In this document: positions 1 through 6,648 of the stretch, in pieces
Layout: each line of letters starts with the position of its first letter
How positions within the stretch are numbered: the stretch's first letter is position 1
Origin: Spirochaetota bacterium
GTDB taxonomy: Bacteria > Spirochaetota > B62-G9 > DRHN01
Assembly: GCA_023136305.1 (NCBI GenBank)
Contig: JAGLSF010000109.1
Coordinates: 1 to 6,677 of the forward strand
DNA: 6,677 nucleotides
Direction: 5' to 3'
Program-made: the position numbers and the translations under genes
The notes under the pieces: model-generated
Told to the model about the DNA's origin: nothing
What the model saw: only the letters and a program-made list of their open reading frames with translations
Database searches by the model: none

Positions 1-1001
1 TTGCTCATGTGGAACGCACCGGCAGCGATAAATAGAATGTGATGCGTGCGCACAGCTCCGTACTTTGTCATCACCGTTGACCCTTCCACGATGGGAAGGA
101 TGTCACGCTGCACCCCCTCCCGGGAAACATCGGGGCCATGTGTCAATCCTTTCTGTGCAATTTTATCGATCTCGTCAAGGAACACAATGCCCATCTGCTC
201 GACCCGTTCGGTGGCGTCCTTCACGACCTTGTCCATATCGATGAGCTTGTCACGCTCCTGCTCCTCGAGTATGGTGCGTGCTTCCCCGACTGTCACCTTC
301 TTCCTCTTCTTCTTTTCCGGAAAGATGTTGCTGAACATGTTCGAGAGGTTTGAATCCATCTCCTCGAGCCCCATACCGGCAAACATGCCGAGCACCTGTG
401 TTTTCGGTTGTTTAACCTCGACCTCGACAAGCTTCTCCTCGAGCTCGCCCTTTCTGAGCATTCCCCTGAACCGTTCGCGGGTGTGCTTGCGACGTTCCTC
501 GCCGCTCACACCAGTATCAGCGGCAGCCGGTGTTTCAGCTGTTGCGGACCCCGTGTTTCGCCGTGCAAAAGTCAGCGGTGGCAGCAGCAGATCTAGCAGG
601 TCTTCTTCAGCACGTTCTTTGGCCAGCACCTCAACTTCCTCGCTCATCTCCTTCTTGATGTCATGCACCGCAATATTGGTGAGGTCCCTGATCATGCTCT
701 CAACGTCCCGTCCAACATACCCAACCTCGGTGTACTTTGTCGCCTCCACCTTGATAAAGGGGGCCCTGCTGATATTGGAGAGCCTTCGTGCAATCTCCGT
801 CTTACCGACACCCGTCGGTCCGATCATGATTATATTTTTCGGTGCCACCTCATCTCGAAGCTCCTCGGGAAGCTTTCTTCTGCGGTACCGGTTTCTCAGT
901 GCTATGGCGACGGCCTTCTTGGCCTTGTCCTGTCCTATGATATACGTATCCAGTTCCGATACGATCTCAGCAGGCGTCAATTCATTTTCAGCCTTCTTCA
1001 T
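1..1001 (-). CDS. hslU: HslU (ClpY), ATPase/unfoldase subunit of the HslVU protease, C-terminus cut off by window edge
   Basis: HslU is the AAA+ hexamer that unfolds cytoplasmic substrates and feeds them to the HslV peptidase, using ATP. The visible 333 residues read without a frameshift from an ATG at 1001 to the left edge. They hold an N-terminal IIGQDKAK motif (about 21-28), the Walker A GPTGVGKT (61-68), the GYVG pore loop (94-97), the inserted I domain (roughly 105-245, with an Ala/Thr/Gly-rich low-complexity linker around 147-168 and a Lys/Arg-rich run near 230-236), the Walker B IVFLDEID (272-279) and the GPDVSREGVQRD segment (289-300). Family members are about 440-460 residues, so roughly 110-120 residues are missing, including the sensor 2 region and the C-terminal tail that docks in HslV. 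A GAGGAG ribosome binding site overlaps the hslV stop, and 9 nt separate the genes, as expected for a co-translated pair. The call is essentially certain; only the 3' end is unseen. Confidence 0.97.
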   Translation of the reverse strand, partial: MKKAENELTPAEIVSELDTYIIGQDKAKKAVAIALRNRYRRRKLPEELRDEVAPKNIIMIGPTGVGKTEIARRLSNISRAPFIKVEATKYTEVGYVGRDVESMIRDLTNIAVHDIKKEMSEEVEVLAKERAEEDLLDLLLPPLTFARRNTGSATAETPAAADTGVSGEERRKHTRERFRGMLRKGELEEKLVEVEVKQPKTQVLGMFAGMGLEEMDSNLSNMFSNIFPEKKKRKKVTVGEARTILEEQERDKLIDMDKVVKDATERVEQMGIVFLDEIDKIAQKGLTHGPDVSREGVQRDILPIVEGSTVMTKYGAVRTHHILFIAAGAFHMS

Positions 1002-1006
1002 GATGT

Positions 1007-1012
1007 CTCCTC
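1007..1012 (-). promoter_or_regulatory. Ribosome binding site of hslU
   Basis: GAGGAG lies 5 nt before the hslU ATG and shares two bases with the hslV TGA stop. This fixes the hslU start at 1001 and suggests that ribosomes finishing hslV reinitiate on hslU. Confidence 0.8.
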
Positions 1013-1544
1013 AACGGATCTCCTCAACGTTGATATTGTCATTGGTATAAATGCAGATAGATGCGGCAATCTTGAGGGACTCCTCCACGATCTCCTTGGG
1101 TGCCATTTTTGGCCTGGATTTCATGAAGGCCTTTGCCGCTGCAGTGGCATAGGGCCCGCCCGCCCCGATTGCGAGCACTCCGTCGTCTTCCGGCCGTATC
1201 ACATCGCCAGTCCCCGATATGAGAAACATACTCTGCCTGTCGGCCACGATGAGCAGCGCCTCCAGCCTGCGGAGTATACGGTCAGTACGCCACTCCTTCG
1301 CGAGTTCGACAGCTGCGCGGGCGAGGTCTCCGCTGAACTCACTCAGCTTGCCCTCGAACTTCTCGAACAGCGCAAAGGCATCGGCCGTTGCACCGGCAAA
1401 TCCGGCAAGCACCTTCCCCTCATACATCCTTCTCACCTTGACCGCATTTCCCTTCATGACAGTCTGTCCCATGGTGACCTGTCCGTCACCGCCCATGGCG
1501 ATGCTGTCCTTGCCGAGAATTGCCAGTACTGTCGTTCCCTTCAC
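1011..1544 (-). CDS. hslV: HslV (ClpQ), N-terminal threonine peptidase subunit of HslVU
   Basis: HslV forms a double hexameric ring whose exposed N-terminal Thr hydrolyses peptide bonds of proteins delivered by HslU; it is the bacterial relative of proteasome beta subunits. The protein is 177 residues, normal for the family, starting at a GTG supported by an AGGAGG site 5 nt upstream. It begins MKGTTVLAIL, so a three-residue propeptide (MKG) must be removed to expose Thr4. Counting Thr4 as mature residue 1, the catalytic partners Asp17 (in GGDGQVT) and Lys33 (in NAVKVRRM) are in place, as are GFAGATADAF and the C-terminal ICIYTN segment. One departure is visible: the usual GSGGPYA reads GAGGPYA (127-133), putting Ala at the position equivalent to E. 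coli Ser124. The gene sits 9 nt after xerC and 9 nt before hslU. The family assignment is firm; whether the Ala affects activity cannot be told from sequence. Confidence 0.97.
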   Translation of the reverse strand: MKGTTVLAILGKDSIAMGGDGQVTMGQTVMKGNAVKVRRMYEGKVLAGFAGATADAFALFEKFEGKLSEFSGDLARAAVELAKEWRTDRILRRLEALLIVADRQSMFLISGTGDVIRPEDDGVLAIGAGGPYATAAAKAFMKSRPKMAPKEIVEESLKIAASICIYTNDNINVEEIR

Positions 1545-1549
1545 CTTGT

Positions 1550-1555
1550 CCTCCT
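1550..1555 (-). promoter_or_regulatory. Ribosome binding site deciding the GTG start of hslV
   Basis: A perfect AGGAGG is separated by ACAAG (5 nt) from a GTG codon at 1544-1542. Its first two bases are part of the xerC TAG stop. It selects the GTG start and therefore the short MKG propeptide in front of the catalytic Thr-Thr pair. Confidence 0.85.
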
Positions 1556-2483
1556 ATGCATGAGGATGAAACTTTTGGTAACTTCTGACGAGTTTGTCAG
1601 TCGCAACATGGGTATACACCTGTGTCGTTGACAGGCTCATGTGCCCCAGCAATTCCTGCACGGTCCTGATGTCTGCACCGTTCTCCAGCATGTGCGTGGC
1701 GAAGGAGTGGCGCATTCCGTGCGGAGAAAGCGGAAGTTGTACCGCCGCCCTTTGAAGGGCTGCACGGAGGATGTTCCGGATATGCCGGTCACTTATCCTC
1801 CGTCCGTTCATGGACGTAAACACAGCTTCCCCCATGTCATGCCGCGATTCGAGCCAGTGTTTCAATCTCTCAATGACAAACATACCTGCCGGGACAATGC
1901 GGTCCTTTCCGCCCTTTCCCCTCAGACGAACGAGCCCGGTATTGAAATCCACATCCTCAATATTGAGCGCTACGAGCTCACTGACCCGTGCACCAGTCCC
2001 ATAGAGAAAGGAGAGTATTGCCAGATTACGCTTATCGATTGGGCGCTCTCCTTCAATTCCCCTGAGGAGACTCTTGATCTGGTTCTGGGAGAGGGTCTTA
2101 GGAAGCCTCTTGTCGGCCTTGGGAGTGTCCACCGTTAATATACTGGTATCCTGCACCAGGCCCTCCTCGATGAGGTAGCGGAAGAACATCTTGATTCCCG
2201 AAACCCTTCTCATGAGAGATTTCCTCGAAATCCCCCTTGAAAGCTCCATGGCGAGGAAGTCCCGCAGCTCATGCTTGCCTATGCCGCTCAGACCCTTGAG
2301 ATCATAGTGATTTTCAACGTGCCTGAGAAAGAGCAGCGCATCGTGGATGTACCACTGCACTGTCTTGTCCGCGCGGTTCAGGACTTTGAGATATTTACGG
2401 AACCCCTCAATCTCATGAAGGAAGCTTTCCCTGTTCAAATCCCCTCCCGCCCTTACAGTGTCCATATAGAATCGTACGCTCAT
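1554..2483 (-). CDS. xerC: XerC-type site-specific tyrosine recombinase
   Basis: This is a tyrosine recombinase of the XerC/XerD family, which acts at dif to resolve chromosome dimers before cell division. The 309 residues hold the N-terminal SAM-like core-binding domain (about 20-107) and a complete C-terminal catalytic domain (about 125-305). The catalytic set is intact: Arg166 (in TGARVSEL), Lys190 (in GKGGKDR), His255 and Arg258 (HGMRH), His281 (LLGHMSLSTTQ) and the nucleophile Tyr290 (VYTHV). The XerC rather than XerD label rests mainly on position, since xerC/codV sits before hslV in the conserved block; sequence alone does not separate them. The chosen ATG overlaps the topA stop as ATGA, with only a distant purine-rich site, so translation would depend on coupling. 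A TTG at 2438-2436, preceded by GGGAGGGGAT, would give 294 residues, closer to the usual 295-300, and is a serious alternative start. The dif site is not in the window. Confidence 0.92.
   Translation of the reverse strand: MSVRFYMDTVRAGGDLNRESFLHEIEGFRKYLKVLNRADKTVQWYIHDALLFLRHVENHYDLKGLSGIGKHELRDFLAMELSRGISRKSLMRRVSGIKMFFRYLIEEGLVQDTSILTVDTPKADKRLPKTLSQNQIKSLLRGIEGERPIDKRNLAILSFLYGTGARVSELVALNIEDVDFNTGLVRLRGKGGKDRIVPAGMFVIERLKHWLESRHDMGEAVFTSMNGRRISDRHIRNILRAALQRAAVQLPLSPHGMRHSFATHMLENGADIRTVQELLGHMSLSTTQVYTHVATDKLVRSYQKFHPHA
2480..2483 (-). other. ATGA stop/start overlap joining topA and xerC
   Basis: The topA TGA stop and the proposed xerC ATG share ATGA. The nearest Shine-Dalgarno-like sequence, AAGGAG, lies about 17 nt before the ATG, which is too far for efficient independent initiation. 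Reinitiation by ribosomes ending topA is therefore likely if this start is the real one. Confidence 0.6.
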
Positions 2484-4585
2484 GTTTTAACGAGCACCTT
2501 CTCCTTTTTCTCGTCTGCCGCTGCAATGTGCTGACCGCAGCTCTCACGCTGGCAGATGAGCTTATTCACGCCCTCGATACTCTTCTCGACCATGATACTT
2601 CCGCATTGAGGACAGGGGTCAGGTGAAGGCTTGTCCCAGGTCATAAAATCACAGTCAGGATATCTGCTGCACCCGTAAAAGCTTCGCCTTCTCTTGGTTT
2701 TCCGTTCAACAACGAAACCGTCACACCCCTCTCGCGGGCATTTGCCGTAGGGGAGGGGCATGGTGTTTCGGCACTCCGGGAAACCGGAACAGGCCAGGAA
2801 ATAGCCGTATTTACCGAGCTTCTTGATCATCGGCCTGCCGCACTTCTCGCAGGTGAGGTCGGTCTCTTCATCGGTGATGCCCTTGTAGCTTTCCAGCTTT
2901 TGTTGAGCTTCCTCCACTGACTCGATAAAGGGATGATAGAAATCCTTGAGAAGCTGCACCCAGTCCAGTTTCCCGTCGGCCACTTCATCGAGGCGGGCCT
3001 CCATGTTTGAAGTGAACTGAATGCTAAGCAGATCGGAGAAACTCTTCACCATGAGATCGTTGGTCAGGCTTCCGAGAAAGGTGGGTTTGAACTGCCTCTT
3101 CTCCCGCACTATGTAGTATCGAGCAATGAGCGTGGTAATAATGGGCGCATAGGTGGAGGGCCTACCGATGCCTGATTCTTCGAAAAACCTGACCAGTGTC
3201 GCGTCGGTAAATCGCGGCGGGGGCTCAGAGTAGTGCACCTCCTTGTCGACGCTCAGTGGTTCGAGCTGTTCGCCCTCCTTCAAGGGTGGAAGCACTTTTT
3301 CCTTGTCCGCACCGTTTCCTCTGTAGACCTTCAGAAATCCATCAAAGAGGACTTTCTGTCCATTGGTTCGGAAGGTCCCACCGTCCGCCGCTATATCAAC
3401 CTTAACCTGCTTGAAGACCGCAGCAGCCATCTGAGAAGCGACGAACTGTTCCCAGATGAGCGTGTAGAGCCGCAGCTGATCCCTCGTGAGAAACTCCTTC
3501 ATCTGTGCGGGGGTCCTGTGTACCGACGTAGGCCGAATGGCCTCGTGTGCATCCTGCGCATTGCCCTTGTTGCGGAAAATATTGGGCTTGGGCGGGAGAT
3601 ACTGCTCGGAGAAGTTCTCCCGAATATACCGCGCCGCGTCTTCCTGTGCCTGGGCTGCCACCCTCATCGAATCCGTTCGCATATAGGTGATGAGGCCAAC
3701 AGGCCCGCCCTCAATATCAATACCCTCGTAGAGCTGCTGTGCCACCATCATGGTTTTTCTCGCTGGAAACCCCAACCTCGAGCCTGCTGCCTGCTGCATC
3801 TTACTCGTCGTAAAAGGTGCAGGTGCCCTTCGCCTCCGTTCGCTCTCATCAATGTGCTGAACGATGAACTTCTCGTTTTTGACCCTGCTGAGTATTGCAT
3901 CGGCCTCCTTTTCAGAGCCGATGCTTACCTTCTGCCCGTCCATGAACAGGAGCTTTGCCCGAAAGGATTTCTTGCCCTTTATGAATTCCGCCTCAATGGT
4001 CCAGAACTCCTCGGGTGTAAAGTGTTCGATCTCCTCCTCACGCTCACATATGACTCGCAGGGCGACAGACTGTACCCGTCCCGCCGACAGGCCTTTCTTG
4101 ATCTTCTCCCACAGCAGAGGGGAGAGGCTGTAGCCGACAATACGGTCGAGTATCCTTCGCGCCTTCTGCGCATTCACGAGAGACATATCGATGCTTCTCG
4201 AGTGCCCGATGGATTCCCGGATTGCCTTGTCCGTAATCTCGTTGAAGACGATTCTCTTTATCTCCGCCTTGGGATTTGCCTTTTCAAGCGCATTCTTGAT
4301 GTGATAGGAAATGGCCTCTCCCTCCCTATCGGAGTCGGCGGCAAGATAGATCTGATCACTCTTCTGTGCTTCCTTTTTCAGCTCGCTGAGGATCTTCCCC
4401 CTGCCTCTGATCGTTATATAGTCCGGCTTGAAATCGTTGCCCACGTCAACGGCAAGCCTGGACTTGGGAAGATCAATCAGATGCCCCATCGAGGACTTGA
4501 CGGAATACTCCTTACCCAGATACTTGTTTATGGTCTTCGCCTTAGTCGGTGACTCGACAATTACCAGTGATTTGTTTATTCCCAT
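2480..4585 (-). CDS. topA: DNA topoisomerase I (type IA) with three C-terminal zinc ribbons
   Basis: TopA relaxes negatively supercoiled DNA by cutting one strand through a 5'-phosphotyrosine link and passing the other strand through. The 701-residue protein opens with the TOPRIM domain, with Glu11 (VESPTKAKTI) and the metal-binding Asp84-x-Asp86-x-Glu88 of DSDREGE (84-90). The catalytic Tyr301 lies in LITYMRTDS, followed by Arg303. Other family signatures are LSAGRVQSVALR (166-177), AHEAIRPT (346-353) and ESGIGRPSTYAPII (470-483). The C-terminus carries three Cys4 zinc ribbons: Cys579/582/599/605, Cys616/621/639/645 and Cys658/661/678/683, with a basic KTKRRR patch in the second. The last ten or so residues are Lys-rich. 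The length matches Gram-positive and deltaproteobacterial TopA rather than the 865-residue E. coli form. The ATG lies 4 nt after the dprA stop with only a weak TAAGG ahead of it, suggesting coupling to dprA. The assignment is certain. Confidence 0.98.
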   Translation of the reverse strand: MGINKSLVIVESPTKAKTINKYLGKEYSVKSSMGHLIDLPKSRLAVDVGNDFKPDYITIRGRGKILSELKKEAQKSDQIYLAADSDREGEAISYHIKNALEKANPKAEIKRIVFNEITDKAIRESIGHSRSIDMSLVNAQKARRILDRIVGYSLSPLLWEKIKKGLSAGRVQSVALRVICEREEEIEHFTPEEFWTIEAEFIKGKKSFRAKLLFMDGQKVSIGSEKEADAILSRVKNEKFIVQHIDESERRRRAPAPFTTSKMQQAAGSRLGFPARKTMMVAQQLYEGIDIEGGPVGLITYMRTDSMRVAAQAQEDAARYIRENFSEQYLPPKPNIFRNKGNAQDAHEAIRPTSVHRTPAQMKEFLTRDQLRLYTLIWEQFVASQMAAAVFKQVKVDIAADGGTFRTNGQKVLFDGFLKVYRGNGADKEKVLPPLKEGEQLEPLSVDKEVHYSEPPPRFTDATLVRFFEESGIGRPSTYAPIITTLIARYYIVREKRQFKPTFLGSLTNDLMVKSFSDLLSIQFTSNMEARLDEVADGKLDWVQLLKDFYHPFIESVEEAQQKLESYKGITDEETDLTCEKCGRPMIKKLGKYGYFLACSGFPECRNTMPLPYGKCPREGCDGFVVERKTKRRRSFYGCSRYPDCDFMTWDKPSPDPCPQCGSIMVEKSIEGVNKLICQRESCGQHIAAADEKKEKVLVKT

Positions 4586-4589
4586 GGCC

Positions 4590-5675
4590 TTACGCTTTTA
4601 TAAAATTTTTTCCCGGATACTGGATGACCGCTCCCTTAAGCTCCAGATGAGTAAGCGCTGAGGCAATTTTCGAAACTGGAGTCTCCAGATTTCTCTCTAT
4701 ATCCTCAATACTCACCAGGTCATCCCCGAGTACAGTTAAAATATTACATTCCAGTGCTGAAAAGGGGAGCGAATTGTTATCACCGCCGCTTGCACACTCA
4801 ATCCCGAAGAGTGCACAGATATCCTCAGCATCTTCAACAAGATGGGCACCCTCCTTGATGATACGGTTGTTGCCCGAAAATGAATCAGAACCAGCCTTAC
4901 CCGGAAGCGCCATAACCTCCCTTCCCTGATCGAGTGCAAAGCCTGCAGTGATGAGGGCGCCCGATTTTGCAGACGCTTCAACCACCAGGATTCCCTTTGA
5001 CAGGCCGCTTATAATTCTGTTTCGCTTCGGGAAGTTGTACTTGAGAGGCTCTGTGCCAATCGGGAATTCCGAGAGGAGGAGACCCCCCTTCTTGATACCA
5101 TCGTACATGTCTCGGTTTGCTCTGGGATAGACCACATCAATGCCATTTCCCAGTACCGCGATGGTCGTTCCTCCGCTGTCAAGTGCCCCCTTGTGGGCGT
5201 AATAATCGATGCCCGAAGCGAGACCGCTCACAATGATGAAGCCGTTGCGCGACAGATCACGTGCAATACTAAAAGCCCTGTTGATGCTGCTGTTTGAGGC
5301 TTTACGCGCACCCACAATACTAAACAGCTGCTGCTCTCCCAAGAGGTCCATCCTGCCGAAAGTGAAGAGTAGAAGAGGAGGATCATCTATGGCTGCCAGG
5401 TATTCAGGATACATCTGAGTACCGAGCTCCAGTATCTGTATTCCCCTTTCAGAGCAGAAGTTCAGCTCCCACTCGGCCCTCTCCCGCGCAACTTCAATAC
5501 GAAGCTGCTCACCGTTGATTTTAAAGGGCTTATGATAGACAGACTCAGCCTCTCTCCTCCGTGAAAAGATACGCCCTATTCCCCCGAACTGTGTAAACAG
5601 GGCAAATTTCTGCACAGGTGTATAGTTTGTCACCCGATTAAAAATCAATGCTGAGAGTATCTCTTCTCTATCCAT
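4590..5675 (-). CDS. dprA: DprA/Smf, single-stranded DNA-binding RecA loader
   Basis: DprA binds incoming single-stranded DNA during natural transformation and loads RecA on it; many non-competent bacteria keep it too. The 361 residues show three parts: an N-terminal helical (SAM/helix-hairpin-helix-like) region to about residue 65, the Rossmann-like DNA-binding fold (about 80-292), and a C-terminal winged-helix domain (about 303-361, ending LELKGAVIQYPGKNFIKA). Family motifs in the core are SIVGARKAS (119-127), VSGLASGIDYYAHKGAL (149-165), TIAVLGNGIDVVYP (171-184), LLSEFPIG (200-207), FPKRNRIISGLS (215-226) and ALPGK (256-260). The ATG follows the lipoprotein stop by 4 nt, with only an AGGA about 12 nt upstream, so translation is probably coupled to the gene before it. 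Its place before topA matches the conserved dprA-topA neighbourhood. No competence pilus or comEC gene is visible, so natural transformation is not implied. The call is firm. Confidence 0.97.
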   Translation of the reverse strand: MDREEILSALIFNRVTNYTPVQKFALFTQFGGIGRIFSRRREAESVYHKPFKINGEQLRIEVARERAEWELNFCSERGIQILELGTQMYPEYLAAIDDPPLLLFTFGRMDLLGEQQLFSIVGARKASNSSINRAFSIARDLSRNGFIIVSGLASGIDYYAHKGALDSGGTTIAVLGNGIDVVYPRANRDMYDGIKKGGLLLSEFPIGTEPLKYNFPKRNRIISGLSKGILVVEASAKSGALITAGFALDQGREVMALPGKAGSDSFSGNNRIIKEGAHLVEDAEDICALFGIECASGGDNNSLPFSALECNILTVLGDDLVSIEDIERNLETPVSKIASALTHLELKGAVIQYPGKNFIKA

Positions 5676-5679
5676 AGCT

Positions 5680-6384
5680 TCACATTTTCCTGTTTATTTG
5701 CATGATGTTCTCTTCTGCCTTTGCCCGTCTGGGAGAGCTTTTCGGAAGAATATTCGTGATCTCAATATACTCTCCAAGAGCTTTGGAATACTCCCCGAGC
5801 TCATAGAAATATCGACCCAGGGCAAACCGTGCATCCACATTTCTGGGATCCTGTTCAACCACCATTTTCATCTGCTCGATGGCACCCCGCACATCATCGT
5901 ATCCGAAGTAGAGCACCAGGCTCAAGCCGTAGCGGGCCTCAACCAGCTCCGGGTCAATTTCCAGAGCCTTGTTGTAGTATGCCCGCGATTTCTGGAAGTT
6001 TGTGTCACGCTCCTCCTGATCCAGTGCCGATGCACCCAGAAAATAGTGACATTCACCAAGGTCCTTCTTGATAAACGCACTGTATGGTTGGAGATACTCA
6101 GCCTCCTCAAGCGCCTCCCGGGCAAGGTTGTAGCTGCCCGCAACGAGATATTTTCTGCCCAGGACCCGGTCTACAACCACTAACTGATTAACTGCCTGCA
6201 GCTTCATGTCAATTATCCTTCTCAACCCAGGCCTGATGGAATTCAAATCTTCAACATCCCTATCAGGGTTGGACAGGACCTTCCTGCTCTCTGAAAGAAT
6301 GCGCCTCTCTTCAAAATAGCCACAACCCGTGAGACCGATCATTGCGAGCGTAACGCACAGAACAAGACCCCCTTTAAAACTCAC
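5680..6384 (-). CDS. TPR-repeat lipoprotein of unknown role
   Basis: The protein reads as a 234-residue lipoprotein. From a GTG start at 6384 it has a short basic N-region (VSFKGG), a hydrophobic stretch (about 7-18) and a lipobox LTGC with the lipidated Cys at residue 21. The next residue is Gly rather than Asp, which in proteobacteria favours sorting to the outer membrane. Residues about 80-230 hold roughly four tetratricopeptide repeats; the clearest are near 132-146 (YYNKALEIDPELVEA), 168-186 (AIEQMKMVVEQDP and on) and 187-213 (FALGRYFYELGEYSKAL). TPR solenoids bind proteins, so a periplasm-facing scaffold or assembly role is likely, but no specific function can be given. I chose GTG because GGAG lies 7 nt upstream and the signal peptide then has normal length. 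A longer frame opens at an ATG at 6474, but it would put about 30 extra residues before the signal peptide and lie largely inside the upstream gene. The gene overlaps the HTH gene by 11 nt and precedes dprA by 4 nt. Confidence 0.85.
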   Translation of the reverse strand: MSFKGGLVLCVTLAMIGLTGCGYFEERRILSESRKVLSNPDRDVEDLNSIRPGLRRIIDMKLQAVNQLVVVDRVLGRKYLVAGSYNLAREALEEAEYLQPYSAFIKKDLGECHYFLGASALDQEERDTNFQKSRAYYNKALEIDPELVEARYGLSLVLYFGYDDVRGAIEQMKMVVEQDPRNVDARFALGRYFYELGEYSKALGEYIEITNILPKSSPRRAKAEENIMQINRKM

Positions 6385-6601
6385 TGCTTCTCTCCAGATA
6401 CTCAAGTACATCCCTCTTTCTAAACCGCCTATGCCTACCCGACCCGACACGGTACGTTTTAATTTTTCCTTCATTGGCGTAGCGCCTGAGAGATGTACAG
6501 CTTACTCCAAGAAGGAACGCGGCCTCTGTAATTGTGAGCATGCGGTCAAGTTCCCTCTCCAGAAGTGTATTTTTCATATCTTCTCTGTAATCACTCGCCA
6601 T
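6374..6601 (-). CDS. Small MerR/excisionase-like helix-turn-helix DNA-binding protein
   Basis: This 75-residue protein matches the HTH_17 (excisionase/BldC-like, MerR-fold) pattern. The helix-turn-helix spans about residues 23-41 (LTITEAAFLLGVSCTSLRRY), followed by a wing (EGKIKTYRVGSGRHRRFRKRD, about 44-64) and a short helix VLEYLE (65-70). About 20 residues precede the fold and look helical and charged (YREDMKNTLLERELDRM), which is longer than in minimal excisionases. There is no effector-binding domain, so it is not a classical MerR sensor. No integrase of phage type or attachment site is nearby, so a host regulator or nucleoid-type DNA binder is more likely than a phage excisionase; this is inference. 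The ATG at 6601 is preceded by AGGTGG at 6 nt spacing. An in-frame TTG at 6622 and an internal ATG at 6577 are weaker starts. It is the first gene of the run, and its 3' end overlaps the lipoprotein start by 11 nt. Its target is unknown; autoregulation of the run is possible. Confidence 0.85.
   Translation of the reverse strand: MASDYREDMKNTLLERELDRMLTITEAAFLLGVSCTSLRRYANEGKIKTYRVGSGRHRRFRKRDVLEYLERSSEF
6392..6395 (-). promoter_or_regulatory. Ribosome binding site supporting the GTG start of the TPR lipoprotein
   Basis: GGAG followed by AGAAGCA (7 nt) precedes the GTG at 6384-6382. It lies within the last codons of the upstream HTH gene, so the two genes are probably translated in a coupled way. 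Confidence 0.6.
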
Positions 6602-6607
6602 AAAATG

Positions 6608-6613
6608 CCACCT
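6608..6613 (-). promoter_or_regulatory. Ribosome binding site deciding the start of the HTH gene
   Basis: AGGTGG followed by CATTTT (6 nt) precedes the ATG at 6601. A TTG start at 6622 would place this site inside the coding region and has no comparable site of its own. Confidence 0.7.
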
Positions 6614-6648
6614 GTATCTCAACAGACCACGGTGATACTACATGAGTC

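Noticed and set aside
46..1050. A 334-codon open frame on the plus strand
   Set aside because: It is the exact antisense of hslU, is rich in Ser/Arg/Leu as antisense shadows are, and has no recognisable domain; HslU motifs are unbroken on the other strand.
663..1631. A 322-codon plus-strand open frame spanning hslU and hslV
   Set aside because: It is antisense to two strongly conserved genes and their junction, with no ribosome binding site or family motif of its own.
1554..2483. The tyrosine recombinase plus the excisionase-like HTH protein as an integrated element
   Set aside because: The recombinase has Xer-type length and motifs and sits in the conserved xerC-hslV slot; the HTH gene is four genes away, and no attachment sites, phage genes or composition shift are visible.
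3233..4552. A 439-codon plus-strand open frame inside topA
   Set aside because: Its length follows from the base composition opposite topA; the translation shows no known motifs, while TopA is complete with all catalytic residues.
6374..6622. Longer 82-residue version of the HTH protein starting at TTG 6622
   Set aside because: The ATG at 6601 has an AGGTGG site at good spacing, while the TTG has none; the extra seven residues add nothing to the fold.
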